A DNA stretch of 64,000 bases, taken from the NCBI GenBank assembly GCA_943737045.1, contig CALSFV010000248.1, positions 62,001 to 126,000 of the forward strand, in the 5' to 3' direction. The translations under genes were made by a program, and so were the position numbers. Within the stretch, counting starts at the first letter, position 1. Each line of letters begins with the position of its first letter. Below are positions 55,101 through 63,335 of the stretch, in pieces. Under the pieces are notes generated by a model. The model made no database searches. It worked only from the letters and a program-made list of their open reading frames with translations, and was not told where the DNA came from. Source of the DNA: Parapristionchus giblindavisi (lineage: Eukaryota; Nematoda; Chromadorea; Rhabditida; Diplogasteridae).

Positions 55101-55867
55101 CATGTAATAGATAATGCCTGACTCTGACAATGAAAGCGATCTGTCAAGAAAAGTAAAGGGCTTAAAGAAACACCCCGAGTTAACTCCCCGCTCTTACCAC
55201 ACTCCAGCTTACCCGAGCCTTAAATGAACAGCCCAAGTTAATTTTACTAAACGCTCTGTCAATACTATCTCGTAGGCAGAGATTGTGGCTAGAGCGGAGA
55301 GTTTTAACTAACTCAGGCGTGCATTTAAAATCAGATCAAGAAAAATGATTGGATGTCAGGGCATTCTTTCAAGTTTTGCGCAACGAAAAGAAGAACCCAA
55401 TACCATACCATTCTTATACAGGAATTAAATTAATAATATTAATTGCTGTACAAGAATAAGCATGCATGCACTTTAAAAGTAATTTTTTTAAATATTATAA
55501 ATAAGTAAGCTAATAATAAATGAAATAAATGAATAGACTAAATGATCAGATTTGATCTTGATCAATATTTCAATTAATCTTAAAGGGAGCGTAACCTCTC
55601 TCAATGGTCTCTTCAACGCGCAATGTTCTCTCGTTGTTAGAGAGCAGAGAAATAGTGTGCGCAATGAAGAGATCATTGAGAGAGGCCATCCACTAACCTT
55701 CCATTATTATTCCCACTGCCTCCTCCATACGAGTAAGATTCGGCCATTCTATCCGTCGCCGCGATTACGGTAGGATTATTGGATGAGGAGGTTACGGTAG
55801 CTGATCGGGTCAGGACACCGGGCGAAGGCGAGGCGAATGATGTAAAGATGGAAGATGGCGACGGCAT
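31488..55867 (-). CDS. RASSF family protein with C1, RA and SARAH domains (RSF-1-like)
   Basis: Ras-association scaffold of the RASSF1/5 type. RA domains of this class bind Ras-like GTPases; SARAH domains pair with Hippo/MST kinases. Eighteen exons join in phase to 641 residues: 55698-55867, 49697-49814, 49295-49417, 48963-49096, 48565-48650, 48273-48355, 47932-47991, 47450-47581, 46219-46326, 45242-45300, 42517-42586, 42063-42177, 35555-35648, 34755-34858, 32782-32894, 32147-32250, 31864-31945, 31488-31658. The C1 domain (~178-228) fits H-X12-C-X2-C-X13-C-X2-C-X4-H-X2-C-X7-C ([14 protein letters not shown]). RA (~383-525) has [29 protein letters not shown] and [16 protein letters not shown] (~527-575) has [20 protein letters not shown]. 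An 80-residue tail follows (PPPP, acidic run, YVN). The start at 55867 directly follows an acceptor-like GCAG, so an upstream coding exon (perhaps near 56210-56290) is possible. Confidence 0.93.
32430..32570. mobile_element. MITE family C
   Basis: GTATGCATGAACGCCGGAAA to GTATGCCGGCGTTCATGCAT, palindrome centred on GGCGGAGG and CCTCCGCC. Confidence 0.85.
32588..32735. repeat. left arm of a dispersed inverted repeat flanking an RA exon
   Basis: About 145 bp (for example GCAAACATATTTGCTTG, AATAAGCATGCA, TAGAATTAGTGAATA) recur inverted at 33165-33310 on the other side of exon 32782-32894. Confidence 0.8.
33165..33310. repeat. right arm of the inverted repeat flanking an RA exon
   Basis: Inverse of 32588-32735: TATTCACTAATTCTACATTA, TGCATGCTTATTTGGATC, CAAGCAAATATGTTTGC. 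Confidence 0.8.
33311..34754. other. RASSF intron without recognised elements
   Basis: Pyrimidine-rich patches (33540-33660 and 34250-34330) and AT-rich DNA; no exon on either strand. Confidence 0.5.
35040..35215. repeat. imperfect (GAGGGA)n / (GAGAAG)n array
   Basis: About 29 purine hexamers of the GGGAGA, GGAGAA and GCGAGA types. Confidence 0.95.
35410..35521. mobile_element. PAL120 MITE, diverged
   Basis: TTTAAAGCGGTACACCAAGC arm; the right arm decays into AATTTAAAATTTAAA. It lies 35 bp from exon 35555-35648. Confidence 0.7.
35700..36935. other. intron with pyrimidine-rich stretches
   Basis: Holds TCTCCCTC-rich patches at 36195-36265 and 36560-36690 and a short perfect palindrome near 36800-36850 (GGTGTCCAAGCCCGCGCATT). 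No exon seen. Confidence 0.5.
36936..37178. repeat. (CTCCCT)n array, about 40 units
   Basis: Nearly perfect hexamer array on the plus strand, so (AGGGAG)n in the RASSF transcript; GGG tracts spaced by three bases fit a G-quadruplex pattern. Confidence 0.98.
37704..37858. mobile_element. MITE family D
   Basis: TTTATAGGGAGTGTAACCTC, AATGGTCTCTTCGATGC and the inverse GTAGAGACCATTGAGAG to GCTCCCTTTATAG, with loop CGCTGTTAGAGAACAGAGAA. Relatives at 55580-55690 and 58215-58328. Confidence 0.8.
37980..38460. repeat. CT-rich low-complexity tract
   Basis: Irregular CTCCT and CTCTC runs; the long open frame across it is compositional. Confidence 0.85.
38558..38795. mobile_element. MITE family B with AT-rich insertion
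   Basis: CATAGAAAAAAGTGTACTCC and its inverse GGAGTACACTTTTTCTATG enclose ACACAAGACCTGCGAGG, two (TTTA) runs and CAGATCTTGTGTAC. Confidence 0.7.
38860..39135. repeat. dispersed repeat with GAGAGAGCATGCAAATATGA motif
   Basis: Shares segments with 42990-43110, 44870-45050, 51520-51720, 58390-58500 and 62100-62150 (ATGCAAATATGAGAGAGYGT, CTGCTAGATG, CACTCTCTCGCC). Full element borders are not resolved. Confidence 0.6.
39480..39715. repeat. CT-rich low-complexity tract
   Basis: CTCTCTCC-type runs; not coding. Confidence 0.9.
40294..41758 (+). CDS. nested Arg/Ser-rich protein of unknown function
   Basis: Opposite-strand gene inside the 35649-42062 intron of the RASSF gene. Eight exons join in phase to 242 residues: 40294-40353, 40420-40491, 40655-40774, 40936-41131, 41285-41352, 41423-41508, 41585-41646, 41694-41758 (TGA). 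The N-terminal half is acidic and helical ([55 protein letters not shown]). The C-terminal half is low-complexity, Ser/Arg/Pro-rich ([51 protein letters not shown] end). No family recognised. Basic Ser sites such as RRMS and RRSLSRRSS look like AGC/CaM-kinase substrate motifs (inference). The introns are 66-163 bp; the first is built almost wholly of TTTGATC units. Exons are clearly GC-richer than the intron DNA around them. Confidence 0.8.
40354..40419 (+). repeat. 66-bp intron composed of TTTGATC heptamers
   Basis: GTGAGTATTTTTAATCATTG followed by two TTTGATC clusters and CTCTCTCAG; first intron of the nested gene. Confidence 0.9.
40784..40820 (+). repeat. TTTGATC heptamer array
   Basis: Just after the donor of exon 40655-40774 (GTCAGAGTTGATCTTTGATC); another short run at 40915-40932 leads into the acceptor of exon 40936-41131. 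Confidence 0.9.
42268..42365. mobile_element. PAL120 MITE, shortened
   Basis: AAAGTCACACACCGAGCAAA to TTTCAAATTAGCC. Confidence 0.75.
43114..43281. mobile_element. near-perfect hairpin MITE (168 bp)
   Basis: ACACTGAGAGCAAACTTACC to GGTAAGTTTGCTCTCAGTGT; arms include TGGCAAACGATTACCCCAAA, with loop near CAGCCGTTGAATAA. Arm identity is very high, so young. Confidence 0.9.
43317..44834. mobile_element. transposon with ~450-bp inverted termini
   Basis: Left arm 43317-43760 (GGTGGCACATTGAAAAAATC ... CATTTCAAGG) matches the inverse of 44395-44834 (AATGTGCCAACC end). Shared words include CCAGAGCTTTTCAATGGTAT. The middle holds a tRNA-like sequence and no transposase. GAGAGCTTTTGAATGGTATA inside 5123-6377 suggests a distant relationship. 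Confidence 0.85.
44252..44325 (-). ncRNA. tRNA-like sequence inside a transposon
   Basis: Minus strand: A box TAGTCTAGTGGCTAAGG and B box GGTTCGATCCT, T stem AGGGG/CCTCT-like with five pairs. The acceptor stem pairs badly (3-4 of 7) and the anticodon stem has a mismatch, so probably a pseudo-tRNA or a captured pol III promoter. Confidence 0.45.
45419..45548. mobile_element. MITE family C
   Basis: CGAATGCAAGAACAACTG to TGTTCTTGCATACCG, with GTAGGCGGAGG and CCTCCGCCTATG in the arms. Confidence 0.85.
45600..45845. mobile_element. inverted repeat element (GTGTTACATTTCGAAACGGG)
   Basis: GCGGTGTTACATTTCGAAAC to GTTTCGAAATGTAACACCGC, about 245 bp, with arms GACGTGTCCGTCAACTTCAA and GTGGAAAACCCTGAT. 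Confidence 0.85.
46451..46972. mobile_element. hAT-like hairpin element (ACCGGTAAAA repeats)
   Basis: CAGGGTTGGGCGGTAAA to CCGCCCAACCATG, flanked by CTAACGAC (46443-46450) and CTTACGAC (46973-46980), an 8-bp duplication with one change. Many ACCGGTAAA units in both arms. Confidence 0.8.
47134..47366. mobile_element. hAT-like hairpin MITE with exact 8-bp duplication
   Basis: TAGTGTTCTGCATTCGTGCA to TGCACGAATGCGGAACACTA, flanked by CTTCATAC at 47126-47133 and 47367-47374. Confidence 0.92.
48832..48955. mobile_element. PAL120 MITE
   Basis: TTTAAAGGCACACCCCCAAA to AACTCGGGGTGTTTAAA; ends 8 bp from the donor of RASSF exon 48963-49096. Confidence 0.8.
49245..49290. repeat. TTTGATC heptamer array at RASSF donor
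   Basis: GATCAAAG units next to the donor of exon 49295-49417 (gene strand GTTGGTCTTTGATC). Further arrays at 49838-49862, 49898-49918 and 49962-49985. Confidence 0.9.
49530..49612 (-). pseudogene. partial duplicate of RASSF exon 49697-49814
   Basis: Encodes [20 protein letters not shown], against [20 protein letters not shown] in the true exon, in the same orientation about 170 bp downstream. It lacks the exon's first third and a clean acceptor, so it is probably not spliced in. Confidence 0.7.
50140..50560. repeat. GA-rich region with GAGAGAGCACAGAGAAAGAG units
   Basis: Irregular repeats in a RASSF intron; continues as GA-rich patches to 50890 (GGGAGAGATTCTAGAGGTAG units). Confidence 0.85.
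51068..51250. repeat. (GGGAGA)n array, about 30 units
   Basis: Perfect hexamer array followed by (GA)n to 51400. Complementary in sequence to the 36936-37178 array. Confidence 0.98.
51883..51948. mobile_element. PAL120 MITE, half copy
   Basis: Left arm and loop only (GCTAATTTGAAACTCTCCGC, TGCCTGCGAGAGA). Confidence 0.65.
52847..53086 (+). pseudogene. open frame inside hAT-like element, unknown
   Basis: About 79 codons with protein-like composition ([20 protein letters not shown], then [20 protein letters not shown]). Might be a remnant of an element protein; no motif recognised. The opposite strand ([14 protein letters not shown]) is an equally weak candidate. Confidence 0.25.
53190..53619. 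mobile_element. TTA-flanked hairpin element nested in 52317-54230
   Basis: CAAGGGGATGGTCGCAACTG to CAGTTGCGACCATCCCCTTG, with TTA on each side. Arms include GGCCATATGAGATGGCAA and TGACTAGGATCAGTTTCGAT. PIF/Harbinger-like by target site. Confidence 0.85.
54283..54356. mobile_element. PAL120 MITE, fragment
   Basis: GGCACTCGCAACACGCTCTC with a right part GGTCGGTGTGTGCCTTT. Confidence 0.55.
54735..54990. repeat. GA-rich low-complexity tract
   Basis: GAGAGA and GGGGG runs in a RASSF intron. Confidence 0.9.
55161..55330. mobile_element. two adjoining PAL120 MITE copies
   Basis: A short copy (TTAAAGAAACACCCCGAG to CCCGAGCCTTAAA) is followed directly by a fuller one (GAACAGCCCAAGTTAATTTT to CTCAGGCGTGCATTTAAA). 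Confidence 0.7.
55580..55690. mobile_element. MITE family D
   Basis: TTAAAGGGAGCGTAACCTCT to AAGAGATCATTGAGAGAGG; its end lies within 10 bp of the donor of the first RASSF exon. Confidence 0.8.
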
Positions 55868-56482
55868 TCTGCAAGGAATTCATTGATTTTGGTGGATTAT
55901 TGATTTTTGTTAAAAATGTTACGAATCTTTGAATATTTATCATACTGGTAAAAATCATGTTTAAATTATGATCTTGACAAAGAATGCTTCAAACATCGCA
56001 TAACAAGATCAAATTTCATCAAAGAATCCGAAAAAAATAAATCCTAAAGATCAAAGATCAAACTCGACCGCTTCAGATAGTCACTAACTACTAAGATTGA
56101 ATATCACTATCTATATATTTGTCTGTGCATCTATCTATCAGATTAAAGAAATTTCCAGGCAAAATTCGAAAACCCAAATATCAAAGATCAAAGATCAAAC
56201 TTGTCTCTCCGTTGCGCCTTTGGACCCCTGCCAACCTCTCGGGGTATGTTGCCGTTTGACGTCAACGTTGTGTGTTCGGTGTTAGCGACCACGATAACGA
56301 AAACTATCGATTAGATCATCCAAGAACGAAAGGTGGAGGGGTACTGTAAGTGGTTATTGATTGATTGGGATGAATAATTGCGATAAACGATGGATAAGCG
56401 AGTACGGTATGTAATTATTGATTAACACTTGTCATCGAACAAAACGCAGCGAACCGCATGGAATGAATCATGCAATGGAAGC
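55868..56482. other. upstream region of RASSF gene
   Basis: Contains TTTGATC heptamers at 56045-56062 and 56178-56200. A possible upstream minus-strand exon at about 56210-56290 (HTTLTSNGNIPREVGRGPK) has a weak GTTTGA donor and is not included in the model. Confidence 0.45.
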
Positions 56483-56600
56483 TTAAAGGCACACCCGAGC
56501 TTATTTGACTCTGCGCTCTCGCAATGCTCTCTCGACATTTTTGTCTACGAGAGAACGTTGCCAGAACGGAGAGTGAAGTTAGCTCGGGATGTACCTTTAA
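56483..56600. mobile_element. PAL120 MITE
   Basis: TTAAAGGCACACCCGAGCTT to GCTCGGGATGTACCTTTAA. Confidence 0.85.
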
Positions 56601-56668
56601 TGTTCGATCGGCAAGGAGAGTGAAACTTGAATGGGAAGAATGGCAGAACGAGATATGAATGGGCTACA

Positions 56669-56864
56669 CTTAAAGGAACACCCCAAGCTAATTCGAAACT
56701 CCCCACGGTGGTGAAGAAAGGCTTTTTACAAAGAAAATACTGTACTGTAAAATGTTTAAGGCATACCCGAGCTAATTTTACTGTCCGCTCTGGCAACGCT
56801 CTCTCGTAGACAAAGCGAGAGAGTGTGGCCAGAGAGCTTCAAATTAGCTTGGGCGTGCCTTTGG
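56669..56864. mobile_element. PAL120 half copy plus full copy
   Basis: Half copy 56669-56705 (TTAAAGGAACACCCCAAGCT), full copy 56755-56864 (TTTAAGGCATACCCGAGCTA to TTGGGCGTGCCTTT). Confidence 0.8.
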
Positions 56865-56959
56865 TGAGACTAAAATGAGAGAGATAATAGCACGTAAACA
56901 AAAAATGCGATAAGTTAGAGGAAAGAAGGGAGAATGACTAGATGAGTAGTAGGAGAGGG

Positions 56960-57235
56960 TGATCGGATTTCAGAGAGTGAGAGAGAGAGGAGAGAGAGAG
57001 AGGGGGGGGGGAGGGGAGAGAGGAGAGAGAGAGGGGGGGGGAGGGGAGAGAGGGAGAGGGGAGAGAGGGAGAAAGAGAGAGAGCGAGAGAGAGAGAGAGG
57101 GAGAGAGAGGGAGAGAGAGAGAGAGAGAGAGAGAGAAGAGAGAGAGAGGGGGAGGAGAGAGAGAGTGAGTGAGAGGAGGAAGAGAAGGAGAGAGAGAGAG
57201 AGAGAAAGGAGAGAGAGGTAGAGGGAGAGAGTGAA
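56960..57235. repeat. GA/GGGG-rich low-complexity tract
   Basis: GAGAGAGAGGGGGGGGG-type runs, intergenic. Confidence 0.95.
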
Positions 57236-57349
57236 TACTCAAACGATGTTAATTGCGACAAAGTTTCGTGCGAATGCAAAATAAGGGAGAGGAAATATGT
57301 TGCGAGATCCGAAAACAGATAGCACGGAAAGTGTCACAAAACTTATCTT

Positions 57350-57680
57350 TGAAAGGGAGAGGGAGAGATAGATAGGCAGAAAGAGACATAGAGAGAAAGG
57401 GAGAGGAAGAGAGTTAGGAGAGAAAGAGAGAAATTTACTGAGCGGGAGAAGAGAGAGAAAAGGGAAGGATTGAGAGTGAGAGAGAGGGAGAAGGAGAGGG
57501 AGAGAGGAGAGAAAGAGAGAGAGAGAGTTACGAAGCGGGAGGAGAGAGAGGGGGATAGAGAGTGAGAGTGAGAGAAAGAGAGTGAGATAGGGGGAGAGGG
57601 ATTTAGAGATGGAGAGAGAGAGAGAAAGAGAGAGAGGGGAGAGAGGAAAAGAAAGAGGGAGAGGGATGGAGAGGGAGAAG
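57350..57680. repeat. GA-rich low-complexity tract
   Basis: GAGAGAAAGAGAGAG runs with short interruptions; intergenic. Confidence 0.95.
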
Positions 57681-58025
57681 CCATCCATTTCCTTAAGAAT
57701 AGTTATCCAAGGAGATACATACTTTGGAATTCATGACAGGCGGACTTGAATTTATGCTATTTCTCAATTCCTCCCCTCTCGACATCTCCCTCTCCCTCTC
57801 CTTCCTCCCCCCCCCTCTCTCCTTTTTCTTCCCTTATCCAGTCCTCTATCTCTCCCCCTCTTCGCCTTCCTCTCCTTTTCCTCCTCTGCCCAACCCTCCC
57901 TCTCCTCTCTTTCTATAGAGTAGTATACTTCCTGATTCTGCAACTTTTGCGCGAGAGCATGATAGATGATCCTAGATGTTGATTGCACTTGGGACGAGGA
58001 ACTTCTCTTTAGGAACTCTCCCATA

Positions 58026-58029
<4 letters not shown>

Positions 58030-58082
<53 letters not shown>
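58030..58082. repeat. (CT)n microsatellite
   Basis: About 26 uninterrupted CT units. Confidence 0.98.
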
Positions 58083-58084
<2 letters not shown>

Positions 58085-58214
58085 GAAATTCTCAGAAGTC
58101 ACGAAACATGAGAAATCAAAAGAACACTTTTTTATATTTATGCGTTTTCGAAAATAAACAGAATGCGACCAATAAAATGGAATGAGAATATAGAAACGGT
58201 TGCTGATTAACAGA

Positions 58215-58328
58215 ACCGAAACCTTTGTCAACGGTCTCTTCAACGGTCCACGCTCTCTCGTTGTTAGAGAACAGAGAAATAGAGCGCGCAACGAAGAGAC
58301 CATTGAGAGAGGTCACTCTCCCTTTAAC
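58215..58328. mobile_element. MITE family D
   Basis: TTTGTCAACGGTCTCTTCAA to AGAGACCATTGAGAGAGGTC, with loop TCTCTCGTTGTTAGAGAACA. Confidence 0.8.
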
Positions 58329-58740
58329 AAATAACTAGCAAGGTAGAAATATTGTGGATGATGCAGATATCACAACAATCTTCACTCATTCTCAGGAAAC
58401 TAAAGGTTTCTGGCTCGTTTAGTTAGGTTTCACGACCAATGTATGAGTCGTGAAAGACATGGATAGGTTGATTTGGAATGAGTGTGCTCAAATGCAACAA
58501 AACATTTATAGAGGCTATTAGAGGCACACTTCCATCTTGTCAAGCAGGCCGATTGGACGAGCAACGTCAAGTTTTCGTGGGTTATTCGACTATTCTAATC
58601 AAGTTTCATATGCTGACGTTATCTTGAATGGAGATGAATTCTCTCAGAGACGAAAGAATAAATCTTGTGGATAAGACGATTCCCCCTGTTTTGGCCCCCT
58701 CTGCATTTAATGTGCTGATAGGATAAATATGTATGAATTA

Positions 58741-58806
58741 GAGGCACACCCAGGAGAAAACGTGAAACTTTCCGCTCTAGCCATACTCTCTCGCTTTCTT
58801 TGTGTG
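58741..58806. mobile_element. PAL120 half copy at a duplication breakpoint
   Basis: AGAGGCACACCCAGGAGAAA to TCTCTCGCTTTCTTTG, cut exactly where the 58803-59119 duplicated block begins. Confidence 0.7.
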
Positions 58807-59119
58807 CGCTATAGTTACTGGTTCTGTCCACTGCCACTAGCAATGTTCTAGTATTTGGTGATGTATCGTATCAAATATATGAAAGGTGAAAGAAATGGAG
58901 TGGTGATTGGAGGCGTACCTTGCTGAGTAAATAAATAGGTGGTATTTTCTGAGAGAATGAATAACAAATCGAAAAAAGGACAAGAGGCTGAAGGACAGAG
59001 GCAGTAGATGAGAGAGAGAGTGATAGAGAGATCAGTCATAGGGCAAAATAGGTCCGACGAACAGATTCCAGACCGAAGAAAAACGGGAAAAACGAATTGT
59101 TAGTGATAAAAAAGCAGTT
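58803..59119. repeat. 317-bp direct duplication, copy 1
   Basis: As far as can be read, identical to 59148-59464 (offset 345). Starts TGTGCGCTATAGTTACTGG, ends GATAAAAAAGCAGTT. The spacer ACTGGTGGCAGTGGACAGAA is the inverse of TTCTGTCCACTGCCACTAG near the start of each copy. Confidence 0.92.
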
Positions 59120-59147
59120 ACTGGTGGCAGTGGACAGAACCAGTAAC

Positions 59148-59464
59148 TGTGCGCTATAGTTACTGGTTCTGTCCACTGCCACTAGCAATGTTCTAGTATT
59201 TGGTGATGTATCGTATCAAATATATGAAAGGTGAAAGAAATGGAGTGGTGATTGGAGGCGTACCTTGCTGAGTAAATAAATAGGTGGTATTTTCTGAGAG
59301 AATGAATAACAAATCGAAAAAAGGACAAGAGGCTGAAGGACAGAGGCAGTAGATGAGAGAGAGAGTGATAGAGAGATCAGTCATAGGGCAAAATAGGTCC
59401 GACGAACAGATTCCAGACCGAAGAAAAACGGGAAAAACGAATTGTTAGTGATAAAAAAGCAGTT
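59148..59464. repeat. 317-bp direct duplication, copy 2
   Basis: Second copy of 58803-59119, no difference seen. Either a very recent duplication or an assembly artefact. Confidence 0.92.
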
Positions 59465-60096
59465 CGGTTATGACTAATCAGTCAAAAACGATAAGGAAGA
59501 AGCCAGCACTCCTTTTTTACTCCTCTCTCTCCCCCCCTTCCTCTCCCTCCCCTCTCCCTCTCCCTCTACCTTTCTCCCTCTCGCTCCCGATCACGAATTC
59601 GATTACTCATGATTCTCTCTCTAAACAAAAGTCATTGTCTCTTTTTCTATCCTTCACCTGTCCCATGAAGGAATGGACATATGTAGAGCAACACGAGAAT
59701 GGAGGCACAACTGATTCATTATGAGTTCATCAAAATAGCGGATCATAAGGAGATGAAAGAAGAATAAGAGAAAGACGATCCCTTTTATGACACTTCAGAT
59801 TCAGTGGAAACACTGCTTAGTTAATCTTGATAAAGTGTATTCATGTTATGTTATGTTATGAGAAGGAGAGGGACAGCCACTGATTTCACGATCTGTGCCT
59901 GGCATGATCGATGGCGAGATGAAGTGAGAAGAGTTATGGGATCGTTCTGGTGGTCTATACCAATGGATGACGCTAATCGCGCCATTACTCATCTGACCTA
60001 AGTCTGTCTGATATGATAAATGAATTTGAATGATCGGTTGCTAGATTTAGAGGAAAAGAGAAATACAGAGAGGCGATGATAACACATTTATGGACG
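59465..60096. other. intergenic region
   Basis: CT-rich patch at 59520-59590; a ~105-bp block at 59735-59840 (CACTTCAGATTCAGTGGAAA, GCTTAGTTAATCTTGATAAA) is repeated at 61930-62035. Confidence 0.6.
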
Positions 60097-60104
60097 CTGT
60101 GCAC

Positions 60105-60482
60105 TAGGGTTGGCAATAACGCACACGCATTGCGGGCCCGCAACGCTCTGTAAAATCATTGCGGGCCCGCAACCTCGAAGGGAGAGGAGGGGGAGTGATT
60201 GCGGGCCCGCAATAGCATTGCAATAGCATTGCGGGCCCGCAACGACTACTTTATTCCTACCCTCTACTTTTTGTGATCGGTCGTTCTTCTATGTTCTCTT
60301 CACTTTCCTTCGTTCTCTCGTTGCGGGCCCGCAATGCTATTGCGGGCCCGCAATCGCTCCCCCTCCCCTCTCTCCAAGATTGCGGGCCCGCAATGATTTC
60401 ACACCGCACTGCGGGCCCGCAATCATTAGCAATAAAAAGTCAAGACTATTGCGGGCCCGCAACCCCCGAATAGCCAACTCTA
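60105..60482. mobile_element. hAT-like hairpin with TTGCGGGCCCGCAA repeats
   Basis: TAGGGTTGGCAATAACG to GCCAACTCTA, flanked by exact 8-bp CTGTGCAC (60097-60104 and 60483-60490). Nine copies of the perfect palindrome (T)TGCGGGCCCGCAA are spread symmetrically over both arms. Confidence 0.93.
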
Positions 60483-60579
60483 CTGTGCACAGTCTTCACT
60501 GTTTCGAAATGATCGCACTATTATTGCCAGTGAAATGTTTATGAACATATATAGGATTCAAGGAACACGAATATCGCTG

Positions 60580-60665
60580 ATAGGCCAGTGATAAATATCA
60601 CTGATAATGCAAGGCCAATTCAGACCGGAGGGCCATATTTCTTCCTCGGACCTACTTTATTTCAT
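60580..60665. repeat. dispersed repeat, GGCCAGTGATAA...TCCGGAGGG type
   Basis: Shares AGGCCAGTGATAA, AAGGCCAAT and TCTTCGGACCTACTTTA with 62720-62820; shorter pieces at 61655 and 63846-63895. Confidence 0.65.
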
Positions 60666-61204
60666 GAAATAAAAGTATTTAAGTAAATAAAATGTAAAAA
60701 CAAGCAAACACAGAGCGTTGGGGCCACCTCCGACAAGAAGAGGGAAATAGACAAGGAGAACACTCGGAAGAGATTGAAATGATAATACACTAGGTCGGAT
60801 GAGAACCCTGGTAAGAGAATGATTTGCATACTTTGTATATACGTTAGCGCTTGCCGCTCATATGCAAATTGTTCCCATCCAGTCGGTTCTCATCCGACCT
60901 ACTGACGTGATAAATACCCATTTGAACAATGCAAAAGATCAGGAGAAAAAACATATAGTTTGTGACGGATTTGGTGTAGTAAATGTCAGACTGAGGGAAA
61001 GTAGAGTAGGATATAGTAGGGTATATCATTTTCACTCATTCTTTCTCTGTCTCTATTTCCCCTCTCCATCTCCCTCTCTACATCTCTCCCTCCCTCTCTC
61101 TCCCCCATTCTGACCAATTCATATTATACATAAAACCCACCGGGACAATCTTCAACAACTTTGCAGATGGAGAAAAACAGGTAGATCACGAGATAGAGGA
61201 AGGG

Positions 61205-61220
61205 TGTGAGAGAGAGGGAG

Positions 61221-61279
<59 letters not shown>

Positions 61280-61340
61280 GAGAGGGAGAGGTAGAGAGAG
61301 AGAGGTAGAGAGAGAGGGAGAGAGAGGGAGAGAAAAAGAT
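61205..61340. repeat. (GA)n-rich tract
   Basis: Simple GAGAGA repeat with GAGGTAGAG units. Confidence 0.95.
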
Positions 61341-63180
61341 AGCTGGTCAAAATTCCTGAACAATGAGTACCATTCACTCCATCGTTCACCCCTCGATAGT
61401 CACCCCCTCATATGCAAATAAAGTATGGGATGGGGAGAAGAACTAGACGAGAGAGACAACGGTGAGAGTGGAGAGTGGCACAGAAAGAGAGGTTAGAGAG
61501 TGCACAAAAGTGAGAGAGCGCAGACAGTCAGAGAAAGAAACAGTGAGATAAGGGCTAGAGCGAAAACAGTCGAGAGGTCATAACAGGGATAAGGATCGAC
61601 CACTGAAGTACGAGAAAATATATAAGGGAAAAGATAAAAGGTAAAAGGTGATGCTAAGCCAGTGATAATTGAAGTTCCAAACCCTGCTTCGAAAATAAAA
61701 GTAAAAAGTCTAATTCGATAAATTTTGTACACTTTATTATTGTATTTTTAATCGATCTACTGTATGAAACCACCTTTACATGTCTAATAATAAAAGCCAA
61801 TAAGGACCAAGCTTGAACGAGCTCCGTGGGTTGCTTCATTTCTATGTTATTATATTTCTGGATTCTCTCACCACTCACTATTCAAACAGATCAAAGTGTA
61901 TCTGATACTGAACAAGTACATCAATAGCTGATCATAAGGAGATGAAAGAAGAAGAATTAAAGAAAGACGATCCCCTTTTATGACACTTCAGATTCAGTGG
62001 AAACACTGCTTAGTTAATCTTGATAAAGTGTATTTACTACTACTACATGTCCTCCTCCATTCATACCTTGCATGTGATACACAACAAAAAGGATCATTTT
62101 AGAGAGGTGAGAGAGTATGCAAATATGAGAGAGTGTGGGGTGAAGCTGTAGCATAGGAATAGACAACTCGTGCCAAATACTCATTTAAAGTGAATCTTCG
62201 AGAAAATAGAAAGGTTCCAGAGGCCTCCACTCAGAAGGAAAATTAAACTGACAAAAGACTCTTCAGTGTAGAGAAAGAGAGAAAAAGGATGCGAGAGAGA
62301 ATGATAGAGCGATAGAAATTAAGAGAGTGTAGAGATACAGATAGAACTAGAGAGTAAGAAATTACGAGAGAGTACAGACAATCAGAGAAAGAAAGATACG
62401 AAAGAGTACGCAAAGGTGAGAGAGCGCAGACAGTCAAAGATCGAACGAGAGAGTGTGCGAAACGAGGAGAGCACCCCGGAACCCTTGTATGACCCCTTGC
62501 AGGGGGATGATGAGATGACTGACATTCATGATTACCCCTTCTAGTGGGACTCTCCTCGTTTTCCATACTCTCTCGTCGATTCCTCTAACAGCCTGCACTC
62601 TCTCATATTTGAATACTCTCTCACCATCTCTCGATCTCTTTACTCTATACTGATATACTATATACTGATGCTATTGTCTCTATTTAAAAGGGGTAAAGGT
62701 ACATCCCGATATTCGAGGCACATGAAGTCCTGCGGAAGATCACTGCTAGGCCAGTGATAATTAAAGGCCAATGAAGTCCGGAGGGTGCCTAATCTCTTCT
62801 TCGGACCTACTTTACCGTCGTGATCTAGTCACTACCAATTCCCCCTTCGGTTGCCATGATGGGCTCAAAGACGCGGTCACGAACGAGCTTTGAGCTTTCT
62901 CCTTGTCTCTTCCCCAAAGATCATTCCTCTTGAATACATATTGTACTTTATGGCTCAACAACCCAATTACACAAAATAGTCTCCTCTACACCGTTTAGTG
63001 AAGTGAAGTTTCTTATTCAGAAGGGCATACCCTCTCTCGCTCCCTCTTACGCTCTAGTTCTCTCTCCCCCTCTCTCTCACCCTCTCTTTATCTCTCTGTC
63101 CCTTCCATCTATCGCTCTAGTTCTCTCTACTCGATTGGCCACTGATGTCATGCACAAAGGAACTTATATGGATGAGCGGA
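61341..63180. other. gene-poor repeat-rich region
   Basis: Mixed dispersed repeats (GAGAGAGTGTGCGAAACGAG, ACTCTCTCATATTTGAATAC, the 61930-62035 block). No exon with consistent splice sites was found on either strand. Confidence 0.55.
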
Positions 63181-63184
63181 TGAA

Positions 63185-63301
63185 GAGGGAGAGGCGAGAG
63201 AGATAGGGAGAGAGGAGGGCGAGGGAGAGAGAGGGAGAGGGAGAGAGAGATAGGGAGAGAGGAGGGCGAGGGAGAGAGAGGGAGAGGGAGAGAGAGAGGG
63301 G

Positions 63302-63332
<31 letters not shown>

Positions 63333-63335
63333 AGG
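63185..63335. repeat. GA-rich tract with an internal tandem duplication
   Basis: AGATAGGGAGAGAGGAGGGC occurs twice, 48 bp apart, within (GA)n. Confidence 0.9.

Noticed and set aside
58848..59039. Two identical 63-residue minus-strand frames (also 59193-59384)
   Set aside because: Identity reflects the DNA duplication; no coding features.
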